From the NCBI RefSeq assembly GCF_011602365.1, contig NZ_JAAONZ010000002.1, positions 1 to 64,000 on the forward strand: 64,000 bases of DNA, in the 5' to 3' direction. Positions 9,144-19,489 of this stretch are shown here, one piece after another. Numbering within the stretch: position 1 is the first letter of the stretch; the number at the start of each line of letters is the position of its first letter. The DNA comes from Pseudomaricurvus hydrocarbonicus (GTDB lineage Bacteria; Pseudomonadota; Gammaproteobacteria; Pseudomonadales; Cellvibrionaceae). A program made the position numbers and the translations under genes. The notes under the pieces are model-generated. The model searched no databases and had not been told where the DNA came from. It was given only the letters and a program-made list of their open reading frames with translations.

Positions 9144-10370
9144 TTACACCTCAATCCCGTCAATGGCAGCAACGGTCAGAATATCTTTATCACCACGACC
9201 CGACAGGTTAACCACAATAATCTGATCCTTATCCATGGTTTTCGCCAGTTTCTCGGCATAGGCCAGCGCATGACTGGACTCCAGCGCCGGCATAATTCCC
9301 TCGACCTGGGTCAGGGTTCGGAAGGCGGCCATCGCCTCATCATCATTAATCGCCACGTACTCGGCGCGACCGATGTCTTTCAACCAGGCGTGTTCTGGGC
9401 CGACACCAGGGTAATCAAGGCCCGCGGAGACAGAATGGGTTTCTATGATTTGACCGTCTTCGTCTTCCATCAGGTACGTGCGATTGCCATGCAGAACACC
9501 GGGAATACCGTCGTTCAAAGGGGCTGCGTGCTTGCCCGTTTCAACACCATAGCCACCCGCTTCAACGCCGTAAATTTTAACCCCTTCATCTTCCAAAAAC
9601 GGGTGAAACAAGCCAATCGCATTGGAGCCTCCACCGACACAGGCCACCAGCGCGTCAGGCAGCTTGCCCGCCTGCTTCAAACACTGCTCGCGAGCTTCAC
9701 GGCCGATCACACACTGAAAATCACGGACCAGCTGCGGGTAGGGGTGAGGCCCCGCCACGGTGCCAATGATGTAAAAAGTATCGTCGACGTTGGTCACCCA
9801 ATCGCGCATGGCTTCGTTCATGGCATCTTTCAGGGTGCGCGAGCCAGACTCTACCGGGTGTACGGTCGCCCCCAGCAACTTCATCCGGTAGACATTCAAC
9901 GATTGGCGCTGAACATCTTCAGCCCCCATGTAGACTTCACACTTCAGCCCCAAACGAGCGGCAACGGTCGCCGATGCCACACCGTGCTGCCCCGCTCCGG
10001 TTTCGGCAATGATGCGGGATTTACCGCTGTATTTCGCCAACAGCGCCTGACCAATAGTATTGTTTACCTTATGGGCGCCAGTGTGGTTCAGATCTTCACG
10101 CTTCAGGTAAATCTGCGCTCCCCCCAACTCCCGACTCCAGCGCTCGGCATGATACAGCGGGGATGGACGTCCAACGTAATGGGCCAGGTCGTAATCAAAT
10201 TCTTTCTGAAACTCAGGATCGTTTTTCAGACGGGTGTACATTTTTTCCAGCTCATCCAGAGCGGGCATCAGGGTTTCCGATACAAAGCGCCCGCCATAGG
10301 GGCCAAAATGTCCTTGCGCATCTGGAAACTGGGAATAGTCTACAGCTGCCTTTTTCTCGATATCACTCAC
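9144..10370 (-). CDS. trpB: Tryptophan synthase beta subunit
   Basis: The PLP enzyme that joins indole and serine into tryptophan. It has 408 residues. The PLP lysine is in HTGAHKVNN near residue 92 and the phosphate-binding loop is GGGSNAIG near residue 239. The GTG at 10370 is chosen as the start: GGAG lies 7 bases upstream and the protein then begins shortly before the conserved [10 protein letters not shown] longer frame reaches 10400 inside trpF. With the GTG start, trpF and trpB overlap by 8 bases (GTGAGTGA), which points to coupled translation. Confidence 0.97.
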   Translation of the reverse strand: MSDIEKKAAVDYSQFPDAQGHFGPYGGRFVSETLMPALDELEKMYTRLKNDPEFQKEFDYDLAHYVGRPSPLYHAERWSRELGGAQIYLKREDLNHTGAHKVNNTIGQALLAKYSGKSRIIAETGAGQHGVASATVAARLGLKCEVYMGAEDVQRQSLNVYRMKLLGATVHPVESGSRTLKDAMNEAMRDWVTNVDDTFYIIGTVAGPHPYPQLVRDFQCVIGREAREQCLKQAGKLPDALVACVGGGSNAIGLFHPFLEDEGVKIYGVEAGGYGVETGKHAAPLNDGIPGVLHGNRTYLMEDEDGQIIETHSVSAGLDYPGVGPEHAWLKDIGRAEYVAINDDEAMAAFRTLTQVEGIMPALESSHALAYAEKLAKTMDKDQIIVVNLSGRGDKDILTVAAIDGIEV

Positions 10371-10998
10371 TGCTTTTCTCCGCTTTCGCATGGCGAACAA
10401 ACGCCATCATTTTGTCAGTGTCTTTTTGTCCCGGTGAAGCCTCAACTCCCCCGCTCACATCAACACCATATATTTTCGTGGCCGCGATCGCCTGGCCGAC
10501 ATTCTTTGGGGTCAGCCCTCCTGCCAGTACCACTGGCACCAGACTTTCGCCTGGCACCCGCTGCCAATCAAAGGTGTCCCCGGTTCCGCCCGGGACGCCG
10601 GGGCGATAAGCATCCAGTAAAATACCTACCGCAGAAGTGAACTTCGCCATCGTTGCTGATACATCCAAACCTTCCTTCATGCGTAATGCTTTCAAATAAG
10701 GCCGCTGAAACTGTCGACAATAGTCTTCGTCTTCGTCCCCGTGGAACTGTAATACGTGCAGTGGCACTTGCTGCAAAATATCAAATACTGCATCTGAGCC
10801 TTCATTCACAAACAACCCCACCACCGTCACAAAGGGTCCGACACTGCGGGCAATTTCGGCAGCCTGGGCAACACTGACCGCCCTTGGGCTGTTACGGTAA
10901 AACACCAATCCGATAGCGTCGGCGCCTGCGGCGACTGCGGCCTGCGCATCCGCCACACTGGTGATGCCACAAATTTTAACTCGAACGGATTGGGTCAT
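10363..10998 (-). CDS. trpF: Phosphoribosylanthranilate isomerase
   Basis: Isomerises phosphoribosylanthranilate to CdRP in tryptophan synthesis. It is a TIM barrel of 211 residues beginning [13 protein letters not shown], where the cysteine of KICG is the usual general base; the catalytic aspartate follows in [19 protein letters not shown]. The open frame extends to 11058 without an alternative start that fits the family. It overlaps trpB by 8 bases and follows truA after 214 bases. No trp leader peptide was recognised upstream. Confidence 0.96.
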   Translation of the reverse strand: MTQSVRVKICGITSVADAQAAVAAGADAIGLVFYRNSPRAVSVAQAAEIARSVGPFVTVVGLFVNEGSDAVFDILQQVPLHVLQFHGDEDEDYCRQFQRPYLKALRMKEGLDVSATMAKFTSAVGILLDAYRPGVPGGTGDTFDWQRVPGESLVPVVLAGGLTPKNVGQAIAATKIYGVDVSGGVEASPGQKDTDKMMAFVRHAKAEKSSE

Positions 10999-11212
10999 AG
11001 TGCGCCTGATCATTTGTACGGGTTGATGCTCAGCTCTAACCCAAAATTTCCAGCTCACCCAGATGAATGCATCAATATCAAGATCGGTGCCATCAACCGG
11101 CTGAACTCAGCAATATTTTTACTTCAATCAGCAGACACAACACAATCTGCCTCTCGGAAACGATAAATTTTTAGGGGCCGATACTACCAGATATCCACTT
11201 TAAATGCTGTAT

Positions 11213-12115
11213 TCAAGCACCCTGGCGTCCAAATTCACCCAACCCTTCAGGGAAGTACGCCGGACCGGGAGCCACCACCGGTAAACCAAACTCTTCGGGG
11301 TAGGCAATGGCCACCAGGTGCAAGCCATTCGGCTTCGCGGTGACTCCGGCTTTACGGCGATCACAGGCCCGCAACACATCCGCAGTCCAGGCCACCGGCT
11401 GCTCACCAGCCCCTATCGCCAACAACACCCCCATGATATTGCGCACCATATGATGCAAAAAGGCATTGGCCTGAACTTCAACGACCACCAGATCCCCTTT
11501 GCGGGCAATATCCAGATAGTGAATTCGGCGCACGGGGCTGCGGGCCTGGCACTGGGCAGCCCTAAATGAGGTGAAATCATGTTCTCCAATCAACGCTTTG
11601 GATGCTTCGCGCATGGCCGACACATCCAGCGCCTGCCGAACCCAGGTCATCTGCTGATAGCCCAATGCCGGGCGTGCTGGCGTATTGGCAATGACATATC
11701 GATAGGTGCGATGACGGGCACTGAAACGCGCATGAAAGTACGGACTTACCGGCTGAGCCCATTTGACACTGACCGAGTCCGGCAGTAACGCATTCACACC
11801 ACGCGTCCAGGCTTTAACGGGGCGAACGGACAGAGTATCGAAATGCACCACCTGATTGGTTCCATGCACACCGGCGTCGGTTCGACCTGCACAGATAAGC
11901 GTCACCGGCTCATCCGCAACCTGTGATAACGCTTTTTCCAGCCGCTCTTGCACCGTATCAACACCGCTGGGCTGCTTCTGGAAACCGTGAAAGGAAGCGC
12001 CGTTGTATTCAACACTCAGAGCCACACGGTGCATGGTTTCCGGAAACACCCCGTCCTGCAGTATTTCACCGTTACGCACATAGGGCTTTTGCCTGGGGGG
12101 GTAAACTGACGACAT
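11213..12115 (-). CDS. truA: tRNA pseudouridine synthase A
   Basis: Makes pseudouridine at positions 38-40 of the tRNA anticodon stem. The catalytic aspartate is in GRTDAGVHG around residue 82. It has 300 residues from the ATG at 12115. An internal ATG at 12034 would start at MHRVALSVEYNG, where most TruA proteins begin, so the first 27 residues may not be translated. It stands between fimV and trpF, as in Pseudomonas, and is separated from fimV by a terminator. Confidence 0.93.
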   Translation of the reverse strand: MSSVYPPRQKPYVRNGEILQDGVFPETMHRVALSVEYNGASFHGFQKQPSGVDTVQERLEKALSQVADEPVTLICAGRTDAGVHGTNQVVHFDTLSVRPVKAWTRGVNALLPDSVSVKWAQPVSPYFHARFSARHRTYRYVIANTPARPALGYQQMTWVRQALDVSAMREASKALIGEHDFTSFRAAQCQARSPVRRIHYLDIARKGDLVVVEVQANAFLHHMVRNIMGVLLAIGAGEQPVAWTADVLRACDRRKAGVTAKPNGLHLVAIAYPEEFGLPVVAPGPAYFPEGLGEFGRQGA

Positions 12116-12189
12116 AATCTCTCAAACAATCAATGAAGCACACAACCAAGACAGACCGTCTTTTCCATGCGCACCAACCTCTGCCTCAC

Positions 12190-12226
12190 AAAAAAGGCCC
12201 TGCGTACGCATTGTACACAAGGCCTT
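12190..12226 (-). terminator. Terminator after fimV
   Basis: On the minus strand AAGGCC and GGCCTTTTTT close an imperfect hairpin with an inner GTAC/GTAC pairing, ending in a T-run. It lies directly beyond the fimV stop. Confidence 0.75.
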
Positions 12227-12267
12227 AATCACACCAAAAGGGATTAAACCCCAGAGCCTGAGACCAC

Positions 12268-15200
12268 TTAACCGATACGGGTTAACAGCTCTTCGGCTTC
12301 CTGCTTCTGCACGTCGTTACCTTCAACAACCACTTCACCGAGAATATCTTTCGCCCCATCCTGGTCACCCATATCAATATAAGCTCGCGCCAGGTCCAGT
12401 TTAGTAGCCGCTTCATCGGTATCCGCCAGGAAATCCAGTTCAGCGTCGATATCTTCATCACCAAAGGCGTCCTCCGGTGACGGCAAGTCATTTAAGGCTT
12501 TAGTGAACACATCCTCCTCGGAAAGACTCTCCTCGGCCCCCAATTCTTCCAGATTCAGTCCGAGATCTGCAGCCAAGTCAAATTCGGCGTCATCTGTATC
12601 CGCCCCGCCGTCCTCCAGCAGAGCCTCGGCATCATCCAAGTCAAAGGCTTCGAAGGATGCCAGATCAAGTGCTTCAGCGCTGCCTTCCAAATCAAGGGAC
12701 TCAGCGCCGTCTTCCAAATCAAGAGTTTCAGCGCTGTCTTCCAGATCAAGGGACTCAGCACTGTCCTCTAAAGCAAAGGCATCAGCGGAATCCAACTCCA
12801 CAGTGGCCGCCAGGTCGACATCAGGAACGCCAGCTTCAGGCGCATCATCCGCCCCCAACGTAGGAATGTCATCCAGAGAGAGCTCGTCCAAACTTAAAGC
12901 GTCTGTTCCTTCATCCGTATCCTCAAACTCAGCGCCGTCGGTCTCAACACGACTCGCTCCAACGGCTTCACTGTCAAAATCCATCAGCGGCAGCGCAGAG
13001 CCATGAGTAAGGTCTTCGTCCAAAGCGGACAACTCTTCGTCCAGGCTCGACAGCTCATCATCCAACGAAACCAGCTTGTCGTCTTCTTCGCCAAACAGGT
13101 CATCAGCAAAGTCCATATTTGAGGACAACGCATCCACTTCCTCGTCCAACGCGGCCAAATCCAGATCATCCATATCCAGATCAAAGGCGTCTTCGTCCGA
13201 ATCACCCGACTCTAGATCCAGGGCCGTCTCAGTAGAATCCGCAGGCAGCTCCAGATCCAGGTCCAGGGAATCCGTGGAATCGATTTCATCATTTAGCGCT
13301 GAGGCCAGCTTTTCTTGCGGCTCGTCCAACTCCAATGAGAAGGTGTCTTCAGCCATCCCCTCATCCAGCCCCAAATCGAGATCAATCTCCAGCTCATCAA
13401 CTTCGGCATCGTCTTCGGCACTATCCAGATCAAAGTCCAGCGACAGCTCATCATCCAGCGAATCAAGTGCAACGGTCTCTGCTTCGGTATCAGGCTTGGG
13501 TTTGGCGGCTGTTAATTCAGACTCGAAACTCAACCCAAAGTTTTCACCCAGGGACAGATCATCGTTCTCAGCCGCTTTTTCATCACCACTGGCCTCGTTC
13601 AGACCCAGCTCCAGATCCACTTCGTCAAAGTCCAGATCTTCTTTGTCGAAGTTCAGGTCTTCTTTGTCAAAGTTCAGGTCTTCTTTGTCAAAGTTCAGGT
13701 CTTCTTTGTCAAAGTCCAAGCTCTCTTTGTCGAAGCTGAATTCTTCGCTATCGAACGCAAACTCGTCATCACCGGATGAATCATCGTCGAGACCAGCGAA
13801 CACCTCAGTCTCGGCGGGCAGCTCGAAAGTATCCTCAGGGGCATCAACATTTAGCTGGGCTTTGAGGTCATCGGCACGCGCAATCGATGCATCATCCCCC
13901 TGCATAACGATTTCGGCATACTGGTAGTCAAACTTCTCCTCGTCCTGAGTTTCGAGGTAGACCTCCATCAGCTTCAGGCGAGCAGCGGTGTTGCTTGCAT
14001 CGGCATCAATTGCCTTCTGCAGCATCTCTTCCGCCTGATCAAATTTCCCATAGGCAATGTAGATATCAGCCTCGCCGACAACATCATCGGTTTCCGCTTC
14101 CGTGGGAGCGACCTCATCCAGATCAGCGAAATCATCTTCGTCGGCCAGGTTTATGTCTTCTTCAAGGGCGGGCTCAAAATCTTCCGCCACACCCGCTCCC
14201 AGCGCTGACTCCAGCATATCGGAATCTTTATCGACGCCTGCAACATTGCCACCGATTGGCTCCAGTGTCTCATCTTCACTGGCTTGACGACGGCGCAACA
14301 GCAACAATACCGCCGCGAAAATAGCAAGCAGTCCACCGCCAATGTAGAGGATATTGTCCATGACCATATCCATGAACGACGGCTCTTTAGGCTTGGCCGA
14401 GCGCACTACCTTACTGGCATCAGGCTTGGCAGGCGCTGCTTTTACCTCCGGCTGTGCCGGTGCCTCTACCTGGGGCTTAACTTGCGCCTGCGCCTCGAGA
14501 GCAGCCGCTGCTTCTGTATTTTGTTGCGTCCCCAACTGTAATGCCCGCAGCTCTTGACTGGAGACTTCCAGTAACCGCTCCATGGTATCAATCTGATCTT
14601 CCAGTTCGGTCACGCGATCTTTAAGGTCAGAATTTTCCCGCCGGGAGCTGTCTAACTGCTCTAAAGAAATGGCCAATTCATTTTGCAGGGCTTCAGCGTC
14701 TCCACCGACTTCACCCGCCGCACGCCCAGCCTGTAAGGACTCAGCAGCCTCTGCACCAGAGACTTTCAACCGACCAGACACGCCTGTCGCGGTAGAACCA
14801 GATACTCCGCTCTGGCGCTTGCTGCCATCCAGTTGCGCCCCTACCGGCTCGCCATCCCCGCCGGACCACTGAGAATTCTGTTGCGCGACTTCGCTGATGG
14901 CTTGCCGAACGCCAACACTGTCGATGTCGGAACTGGCCGGCACACGCAGCACCTGCCCCTTGCGCAACAGGTTGATATTGCCATTAATAAAGGCTTCAGG
15001 GTTCAGGCGTTGAATCGCCAGCATAGTCTGCTGGACAGAGTATTCACGACCAGGGCGCACCTTAAGGGCAATTTCCCAGAGTGTGTCATTTGAGCCAACA
15101 GGCCCATAAACACCGTCTTGTGACCCCGCCGAAGCCGGGGAAGCCGTAGAGCGAGCCTGCGGCCGGGGGGCCTCGGGCTGCTGTGCTGATGGCCGGGCCG

Positions 15201-15687
15201 CTTGTGTGCGGGTGGCCTGCGGCTGCGCGGGTAAAGTTCTTGCCGAGGTGGTGCGGGCACTCTGAACCGCCGCAGTACGATCCTCCGAGAAGACGGGCAA
15301 ATCCATCAGCAGAGTATATTCGCGCAAAATGCGACCATTGGGCCACTGGCTTTCAAGCAGGAAATTTAAATAAGGTTCCATGACGGGCTTGCTGCTGGTC
15401 ACACGGATGACAGGCCCGGCTTTGGCCTCAAGATCCACCTCAAAACGCAGGTCCGATAAGAAAAAGACACGATCAATCCCGACCCGCTGGAAATCTTCAC
15501 GGGAAGCCAGGCTGATCAGAATTTCATTTTCGGTAAGCTCCCGAGCTTGCAACAACTTAATTTCAGCTTGTAACGGCTGATTTAATGTTGAAAACAGCTT
15601 GATCTCACCCAAACCCAGAGCGCTGGCCATTTCGGCCCCAAGTGCACTCGCCAGACCCACTGCTAACGCCAGCTTACGAAGACGCAT
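12268..15687 (-). CDS. fimV: FimV-type polar hub protein with LysM domain
   Basis: A large inner-membrane protein of 1139 residues. FimV organises the cell pole, type IV pilus assembly and cAMP signalling in Pseudomonas and Vibrio. A signal peptide (about 1-24, ending ASA) is followed by the conserved ALGLGEIKL start of the mature protein, a Pro/Ala/Gln-rich stretch (150-190), a LysM peptidoglycan-binding domain (about 193-250), a coiled coil (about 335-385), one membrane helix (about 445-467), and a very acidic cytoplasmic region ending in the FimV C-terminal TPR-like domain (about 1080-1139). The acidic region holds in-frame repeats: a heptapeptide FDKEDLN-type block near 650-690 and a decapeptide SLDLEDSAE-type block near 970-1013. 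AAGGAA precedes the ATG. Confidence 0.93.
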   Translation of the reverse strand: MRLRKLALAVGLASALGAEMASALGLGEIKLFSTLNQPLQAEIKLLQARELTENEILISLASREDFQRVGIDRVFFLSDLRFEVDLEAKAGPVIRVTSSKPVMEPYLNFLLESQWPNGRILREYTLLMDLPVFSEDRTAAVQSARTTSARTLPAQPQATRTQAARPSAQQPEAPRPQARSTASPASAGSQDGVYGPVGSNDTLWEIALKVRPGREYSVQQTMLAIQRLNPEAFINGNINLLRKGQVLRVPASSDIDSVGVRQAISEVAQQNSQWSGGDGEPVGAQLDGSKRQSGVSGSTATGVSGRLKVSGAEAAESLQAGRAAGEVGGDAEALQNELAISLEQLDSSRRENSDLKDRVTELEDQIDTMERLLEVSSQELRALQLGTQQNTEAAAALEAQAQVKPQVEAPAQPEVKAAPAKPDASKVVRSAKPKEPSFMDMVMDNILYIGGGLLAIFAAVLLLLRRRQASEDETLEPIGGNVAGVDKDSDMLESALGAGVAEDFEPALEEDINLADEDDFADLDEVAPTEAETDDVVGEADIYIAYGKFDQAEEMLQKAIDADASNTAARLKLMEVYLETQDEEKFDYQYAEIVMQGDDASIARADDLKAQLNVDAPEDTFELPAETEVFAGLDDDSSGDDEFAFDSEEFSFDKESLDFDKEDLNFDKEDLNFDKEDLNFDKEDLDFDEVDLELGLNEASGDEKAAENDDLSLGENFGLSFESELTAAKPKPDTEAETVALDSLDDELSLDFDLDSAEDDAEVDELEIDLDLGLDEGMAEDTFSLELDEPQEKLASALNDEIDSTDSLDLDLELPADSTETALDLESGDSDEDAFDLDMDDLDLAALDEEVDALSSNMDFADDLFGEEDDKLVSLDDELSSLDEELSALDEDLTHGSALPLMDFDSEAVGASRVETDGAEFEDTDEGTDALSLDELSLDDIPTLGADDAPEAGVPDVDLAATVELDSADAFALEDSAESLDLEDSAETLDLEDGAESLDLEGSAEALDLASFEAFDLDDAEALLEDGGADTDDAEFDLAADLGLNLEELGAEESLSEEDVFTKALNDLPSPEDAFGDEDIDAELDFLADTDEAATKLDLARAYIDMGDQDGAKDILGEVVVEGNDVQKQEAEELLTRIG
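12660..12780. repeat. In-frame repeats in fimV (DLEDSAE type)
   Basis: About four diverged 30-bp units encode a decapeptide of the form S/A-E-x-L-D-L-E-x-S/G-A in the acidic cytoplasmic part of FimV. Confidence 0.8.
13620..13740. repeat. In-frame 21-bp tandem repeats in fimV
   Basis: Five to six units of 21 bp, three of them almost identical, encode the heptapeptide FDKEDLN or close variants. Copy number in such arrays can change by slippage without breaking the frame. Confidence 0.95.
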
Positions 15688-16183
15688 AGAACGTTCCTTT
15701 TATTATCTCCCTGGCCCCCAAGCGCCACCCCATTTCTGATCCGATATCCATATCGGCATGGCTCAGGTGAACCCGACAATCATCGACGAAGCGGGAGCAA
15801 GCGCCCCCAAACCTCGAATGGTTCTTCATTAATGGCCGTAAGTATTCATTATAAATAGCTTTTTATCAACAAGGCGCCTTTGTTTCAGGCCGCGATGCTC
15901 AATGCTTTGCACAAATAACTTGACGCGTGCCTCATTTTACAAAGGGCACCTATTGACAGCCACCGATGGAATTTGATTTCTAAAAAAGCGCTTTGGATGC
16001 CAACATCAGGCAAAACTGAAAGACAACAAAGAGACTGAAAGCGATTGTAAAAGAGAATGCCAAACAAGACGACCAGGCTGGAGATGCAAATCTATACAAC
16101 TAAAGAATAAGAAACCCCTTCTGCCTTACCTGCTGGTATAGACAGAAGGAGCGGACGCCCTGAATCAGAGGCATTTAACCCGA
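15688..16183. other. Gap between asd and fimV
   Basis: About 496 bases without a convincing gene. A 60-codon frame at 15885-16067 (minus) has no recognisable start site or family. The part next to fimV should hold its promoter, but I could not define boxes with confidence. The part next to asd holds a candidate terminator. Confidence 0.5.
16108..16150 (-). terminator. Possible terminator after asd
   Basis: On the minus strand CCTTCTG and CAGAAGG pair, with an inner TACC/GGTA pairing around an AGCA loop, followed by GGTTTCTT. The T-run is weak. Confidence 0.4.
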
Positions 16184-17293
16184 CTAGGACTCAATCAGGA
16201 TACGCAGCATACGGCGCAAGGGCTCGGCAGCCCCCCACAGCAACTGATCACCGACAGTAAAGGCATTCAGGTACTCAGGCCCCATGTTCATTTTACGCAG
16301 ACGCCCCACCGGCACCGACAAAGTACCCGTCACCTTGGTTGGCGTGAGCTCGCGCAGAGTGATATCACGGTCGTTGGGCACAAACTTGGCCCACTCATTG
16401 GCCTCGGAGAGGATAGACTCCACTTCGGTCAGTGGCACATCTTGCTTGAGCTTGATGGTCAGTGCCTGGCTGTGACAACGCATAGCGCCAATACGGACAC
16501 AGGTACCGTCAATGGCAATCGGCGAGTCACTGCGACCCAGAATCTTGTTGGTTTCCGCCTGCCCTTTCCACTCTTCGCGACTCTGGCCATTGTCCAACTG
16601 GGTATCAATAAACGGCAGCAAACTGCCCGCCAGCGGGTGCCCAAACTGATCGGTTGGGAATTCACCACTGCGCATGGCGTCTGCAATTTTGCGGTCAATA
16701 TCGAGAATAGCACTGGCGGGATCCGCCAACTCCGGGGCCACAGCATCGCGCAGAGAACCCATCTGGGAGATCAACTCGCGCATATTCTGTGCGCCGGCAC
16801 CACTGGCCGCCTGATAAGTCATGGCTGACACCCACTCAATCAGGTCTTCCTTGAACAGCCCACCCAGCCCCATCAACATCAGGCTGACAGTGCAATTGCC
16901 GCCAATGAAGTTTTTCACCCCATTGGTCAAGCCATCTTTAATGACATTCTGATTCACCGGGTCCAGGACAATGATCGCATCCTTGGACATACGCAGACTG
17001 GATGCCGCGTCAATCCAATAGCCATTCCAGCCGGACGCTCGCAAATCGGCAAACACGGATTTGGTGTAATCGCCCCCCTGACAGGACACGATGGCATCCA
17101 GTGTGGCCAATTGTTTAATATCGCGCGCGTCTTTGAGAGCGGGAATGTCCTTGCCAATCGCAGGACCCTGCCCACCCACATTAGAAGTCGTAAAAAAAAC
17201 CGGTTCAATATCAGCAAAATCGTTTTCTGCCAACATCCGCTCCATCAACACAGAGCCAACCATCCCACGCCAACCTACAAAACCTACACGCAT
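16184..17293 (-). CDS. asd: Aspartate-semialdehyde dehydrogenase
   Basis: Reduces aspartyl phosphate to aspartate semialdehyde for Lys, Met, Thr and diaminopimelate synthesis. It has 369 residues. The N-terminal NADP fold starts [15 protein letters not shown], and the catalytic cysteine lies in GGNCTVSLM near residue 135. This is the short gammaproteobacterial type found in Vibrio and Pseudomonas. AGAGGG precedes the ATG. It sits between leuB and fimV as in Pseudomonas and is separated from leuB by 219 bases in which nothing stands out. Confidence 0.97.
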   Translation of the reverse strand: MRVGFVGWRGMVGSVLMERMLAENDFADIEPVFFTTSNVGGQGPAIGKDIPALKDARDIKQLATLDAIVSCQGGDYTKSVFADLRASGWNGYWIDAASSLRMSKDAIIVLDPVNQNVIKDGLTNGVKNFIGGNCTVSLMLMGLGGLFKEDLIEWVSAMTYQAASGAGAQNMRELISQMGSLRDAVAPELADPASAILDIDRKIADAMRSGEFPTDQFGHPLAGSLLPFIDTQLDNGQSREEWKGQAETNKILGRSDSPIAIDGTCVRIGAMRCHSQALTIKLKQDVPLTEVESILSEANEWAKFVPNDRDITLRELTPTKVTGTLSVPVGRLRKMNMGPEYLNAFTVGDQLLWGAAEPLRRMLRILIES

Positions 17294-17512
17294 CGTACCC
17301 TCTCAACTACATTTGAAAGTGGAAAATTTAGGGGGAAATAATAACACATTTGAGAAAAGAATACCGGGACACGGGGTAAAGCGGACCCGCAAACAGCCGC
17401 CAGCCCGCACCGCCCCTGGCATTGAGACTTTTACAGCAGTCAAAACAACCAAGCCCCTGGAGGGCGACACAGCAGCCTGCCGTACGCCCCAGGATAATGG
17501 TCAGGCAGACAA

Positions 17513-18601
17513 TTAATGAGCTGCCAGCAGCGCCTTGACAACCGCATCACCCATTTCAGAGGTGGACACTTTAGTCATTCCAGCCGACATAATGTCACCG
17601 GTGCGCAGCCCCTGATCCAACACATTTGACACAGCGGCCTCCACACTGTCGGCTGAATCCCCTGCCGCCAGTGAGTAGCGCAGCAACATAGCCGCCGACA
17701 TAATCGTCGCCAGGGGGTTGGCAATGCCCTGGCCGGCAATGTCCGGCGCCGAGCCGTGCGAGGGCTCATAAAAGCCCTGACTGCCTTCGTTTAATGAAGC
17801 CGATGGCAACATGCCAATCGAACCGGTCAGCATGGATGCCTCATCCGAGAGGATATCGCCAAACAGGTTGCCGGTTACAATCACGTCAAACTGCTTCGGA
17901 TTCACCACCAGCTGCATGGCCGCGTTATCCACGTACATGTGGCTCAGCTCAACGTCCGGATAGTCCTTGGCGACCTCTTCCATCACTTCACGCCACAACA
18001 CCGACACTTCCATGACGTTCGCCTTGTCCACTGAGCAGACTCGCTTGCCCCGCTTCTGCGCGGAATCAAACGCGACCTTACCAATGCGACGAATTTCGGA
18101 CTCGCTGTAGACGTCGGTGTTGTAACCCTGACGTTCACCGTTTTCCAGGGTGCGAATGCCCCGCGGGCCACCAAAGTAGATACCGCCGGTCAGCTCGCGC
18201 ACGATCAAAATATCCAGTCCTGCCACCAGTTCCGGCTTCAGCGGTGAGGCATCGGCCAATTGCTTGAAAGTGATCGCTGGACGCAGGTTGGCAAACAGAT
18301 CCAAATCAGCGCGAATATCCAGTAAACCGGCCTCCGGACGCAGATGGCGCTCGGTTTTACCGTCCCACTGGGGACCACCCACAGAACCAAACAAAATAGC
18401 GTCGGCGGCGCGCGCCTTTTCACGGGTTTCTTCCGGGTAAGGATGGCCGTAGGCGTCGTAAGCACGCCCGCCCAACATCCCCTCCACAAAATTCAGGCCC
18501 AGACCGTCTTTTTCATTCACCGCTTCCAGCACCTTGCGGGCTTCCGCGATGATCTCGGGGCCGATACCGTCCCCTTCCATGATCAGTACATTTTTACTCA
18601 T
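17513..18601 (-). CDS. leuB: 3-isopropylmalate dehydrogenase
   Basis: NAD-dependent oxidative decarboxylase of leucine synthesis, 362 residues from the ATG at 18601 ([17 protein letters not shown]), which has AGGA six bases upstream. [10 protein letters not shown] near residue 72 and the C-terminal [14 protein letters not shown] near residue 285 are typical. The gene is separated from leuD by 219 bases that hold a minisatellite, so coupling within the leu operon is looser here than between leuC and leuD. Confidence 0.97.
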   Translation of the reverse strand: MSKNVLIMEGDGIGPEIIAEARKVLEAVNEKDGLGLNFVEGMLGGRAYDAYGHPYPEETREKARAADAILFGSVGGPQWDGKTERHLRPEAGLLDIRADLDLFANLRPAITFKQLADASPLKPELVAGLDILIVRELTGGIYFGGPRGIRTLENGERQGYNTDVYSESEIRRIGKVAFDSAQKRGKRVCSVDKANVMEVSVLWREVMEEVAKDYPDVELSHMYVDNAAMQLVVNPKQFDVIVTGNLFGDILSDEASMLTGSIGMLPSASLNEGSQGFYEPSHGSAPDIAGQGIANPLATIMSAAMLLRYSLAAGDSADSVEAAVSNVLDQGLRTGDIMSAGMTKVSTSEMGDAVVKALLAAH

Positions 18602-18667
18602 TTTAATTCCTCTCAATTCCACTCAGGGCCCATCAACATCTTTCAACAAGACGCTTCAACAATCGAT

Positions 18668-18743
18668 CTCAACGACAGTTCTCAACAACCGGTTTCAACG
18701 ACAGTTCTCAACAACCGGTTTCAACGACAGTTCTCAACAACAG
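18668..18743. repeat. 26-bp tandem repeat between leuD and leuB
   Basis: Nearly three head-to-tail copies of a 26-bp unit that starts TTCAACGACAGTTCTC, the second identical to the first apart from its first two bases. It lies inside the leu operon, between the leuD stop and the leuB ribosome-binding site. Confidence 0.95.
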
Positions 18744-18820
18744 CACACTCCGTGCTCTGCACGTCATGCGCCTGATCAGTTATTGAATGAGGCTGCCCCC
18801 TGACTCGAGGGCCTGATTCG

Positions 18821-19477
18821 TCATGCGCCGGGCTGGATAGCGCCAAATAACCACGGTGCCTGCTGTTGACGCTTTTCTTCGTAAGCTCGAATCGCATCCG
18901 CTTCCCGCAACGTCAAGCCAATATCGTCCAAACCGTTCAGCAAGCAGTGTTTGCGGAACTCATCAATCTCAAAACTGAAGGTTTCACCGGAAGGCGTGGT
19001 GACCACTTGCTCAGCCAAATCAATCGACAGCTCGTAGCCCTCGTTTGCGTACATTTCCTGAAACAGTTGATCAACAATTTCTGCAGACAGAATGATCGGC
19101 AATAAACCGTTTTTAAACGAATTATTAAAGAAAATATCCGCAAAACTGGGCGCAATAATTGCGCGAAAACCATAGTCATCCAACGCCCAGGGGGCGTGTT
19201 CACGACTGGAGCCGCAACCGAAGTTCTCACGGGCCAACAGGACTTTTGCACCCTCGTAGCGGGGGAAGTTCAGCGGAAAATCCTTGTTCAACGGGCGACC
19301 GGTACAATCCTGATCCGGCAGGCCCTCGTCCAGATAGCGCAGTTCATCAAACAGGTTTTTGCCAAAACCGGTACGCTTGATGGATTTCAAAAAGTTTTTC
19401 GGGATAATCATATCCGTATCGACATTGGCGCGATCCATAGGAGCGGCAATACCAGTCACTTGAGTAAAGCTTTTCAT
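18821..19477 (-). CDS. leuD: 3-isopropylmalate dehydratase small subunit
   Basis: Small subunit of isopropylmalate isomerase (LeuCD) in leucine synthesis, 218 residues. It carries the swivelling domain, with [13 protein letters not shown] near residue 15 and [14 protein letters not shown] near residue 77. AAGGAG lies 8 bases upstream of the ATG, and the gene starts 12 bases after leuC, so both are surely cotranscribed. Confidence 0.97.
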   Translation of the reverse strand: MKSFTQVTGIAAPMDRANVDTDMIIPKNFLKSIKRTGFGKNLFDELRYLDEGLPDQDCTGRPLNKDFPLNFPRYEGAKVLLARENFGCGSSREHAPWALDDYGFRAIIAPSFADIFFNNSFKNGLLPIILSAEIVDQLFQEMYANEGYELSIDLAEQVVTTPSGETFSFEIDEFRKHCLLNGLDDIGLTLREADAIRAYEEKRQQQAPWLFGAIQPGA

Positions 19478-19489
19478 CAGTTTTGCTCC

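Noticed and set aside
9096-10640. Open frame of 514 codons opposite trpB and trpF
   Set aside because: It spans several clear genes on the other strand and has no family motif.
13076-13927. Serine-rich open frame (283 codons) opposite fimV
   Set aside because: The Ser/Ser composition is what one gets by reading the acidic Asp/Glu codons of fimV on the other strand. Not a gene.
15885-16067. 60-codon minus-strand frame in the fimV-asd gap
   Set aside because: No convincing ribosome-binding site, odd composition and no known family. Left as part of the gap.
18668-18743. Possible iteron set or attachment site
   Set aside because: No replication or integrase gene is nearby and the unit is not repeated elsewhere in the window. 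It is treated as a local duplication.
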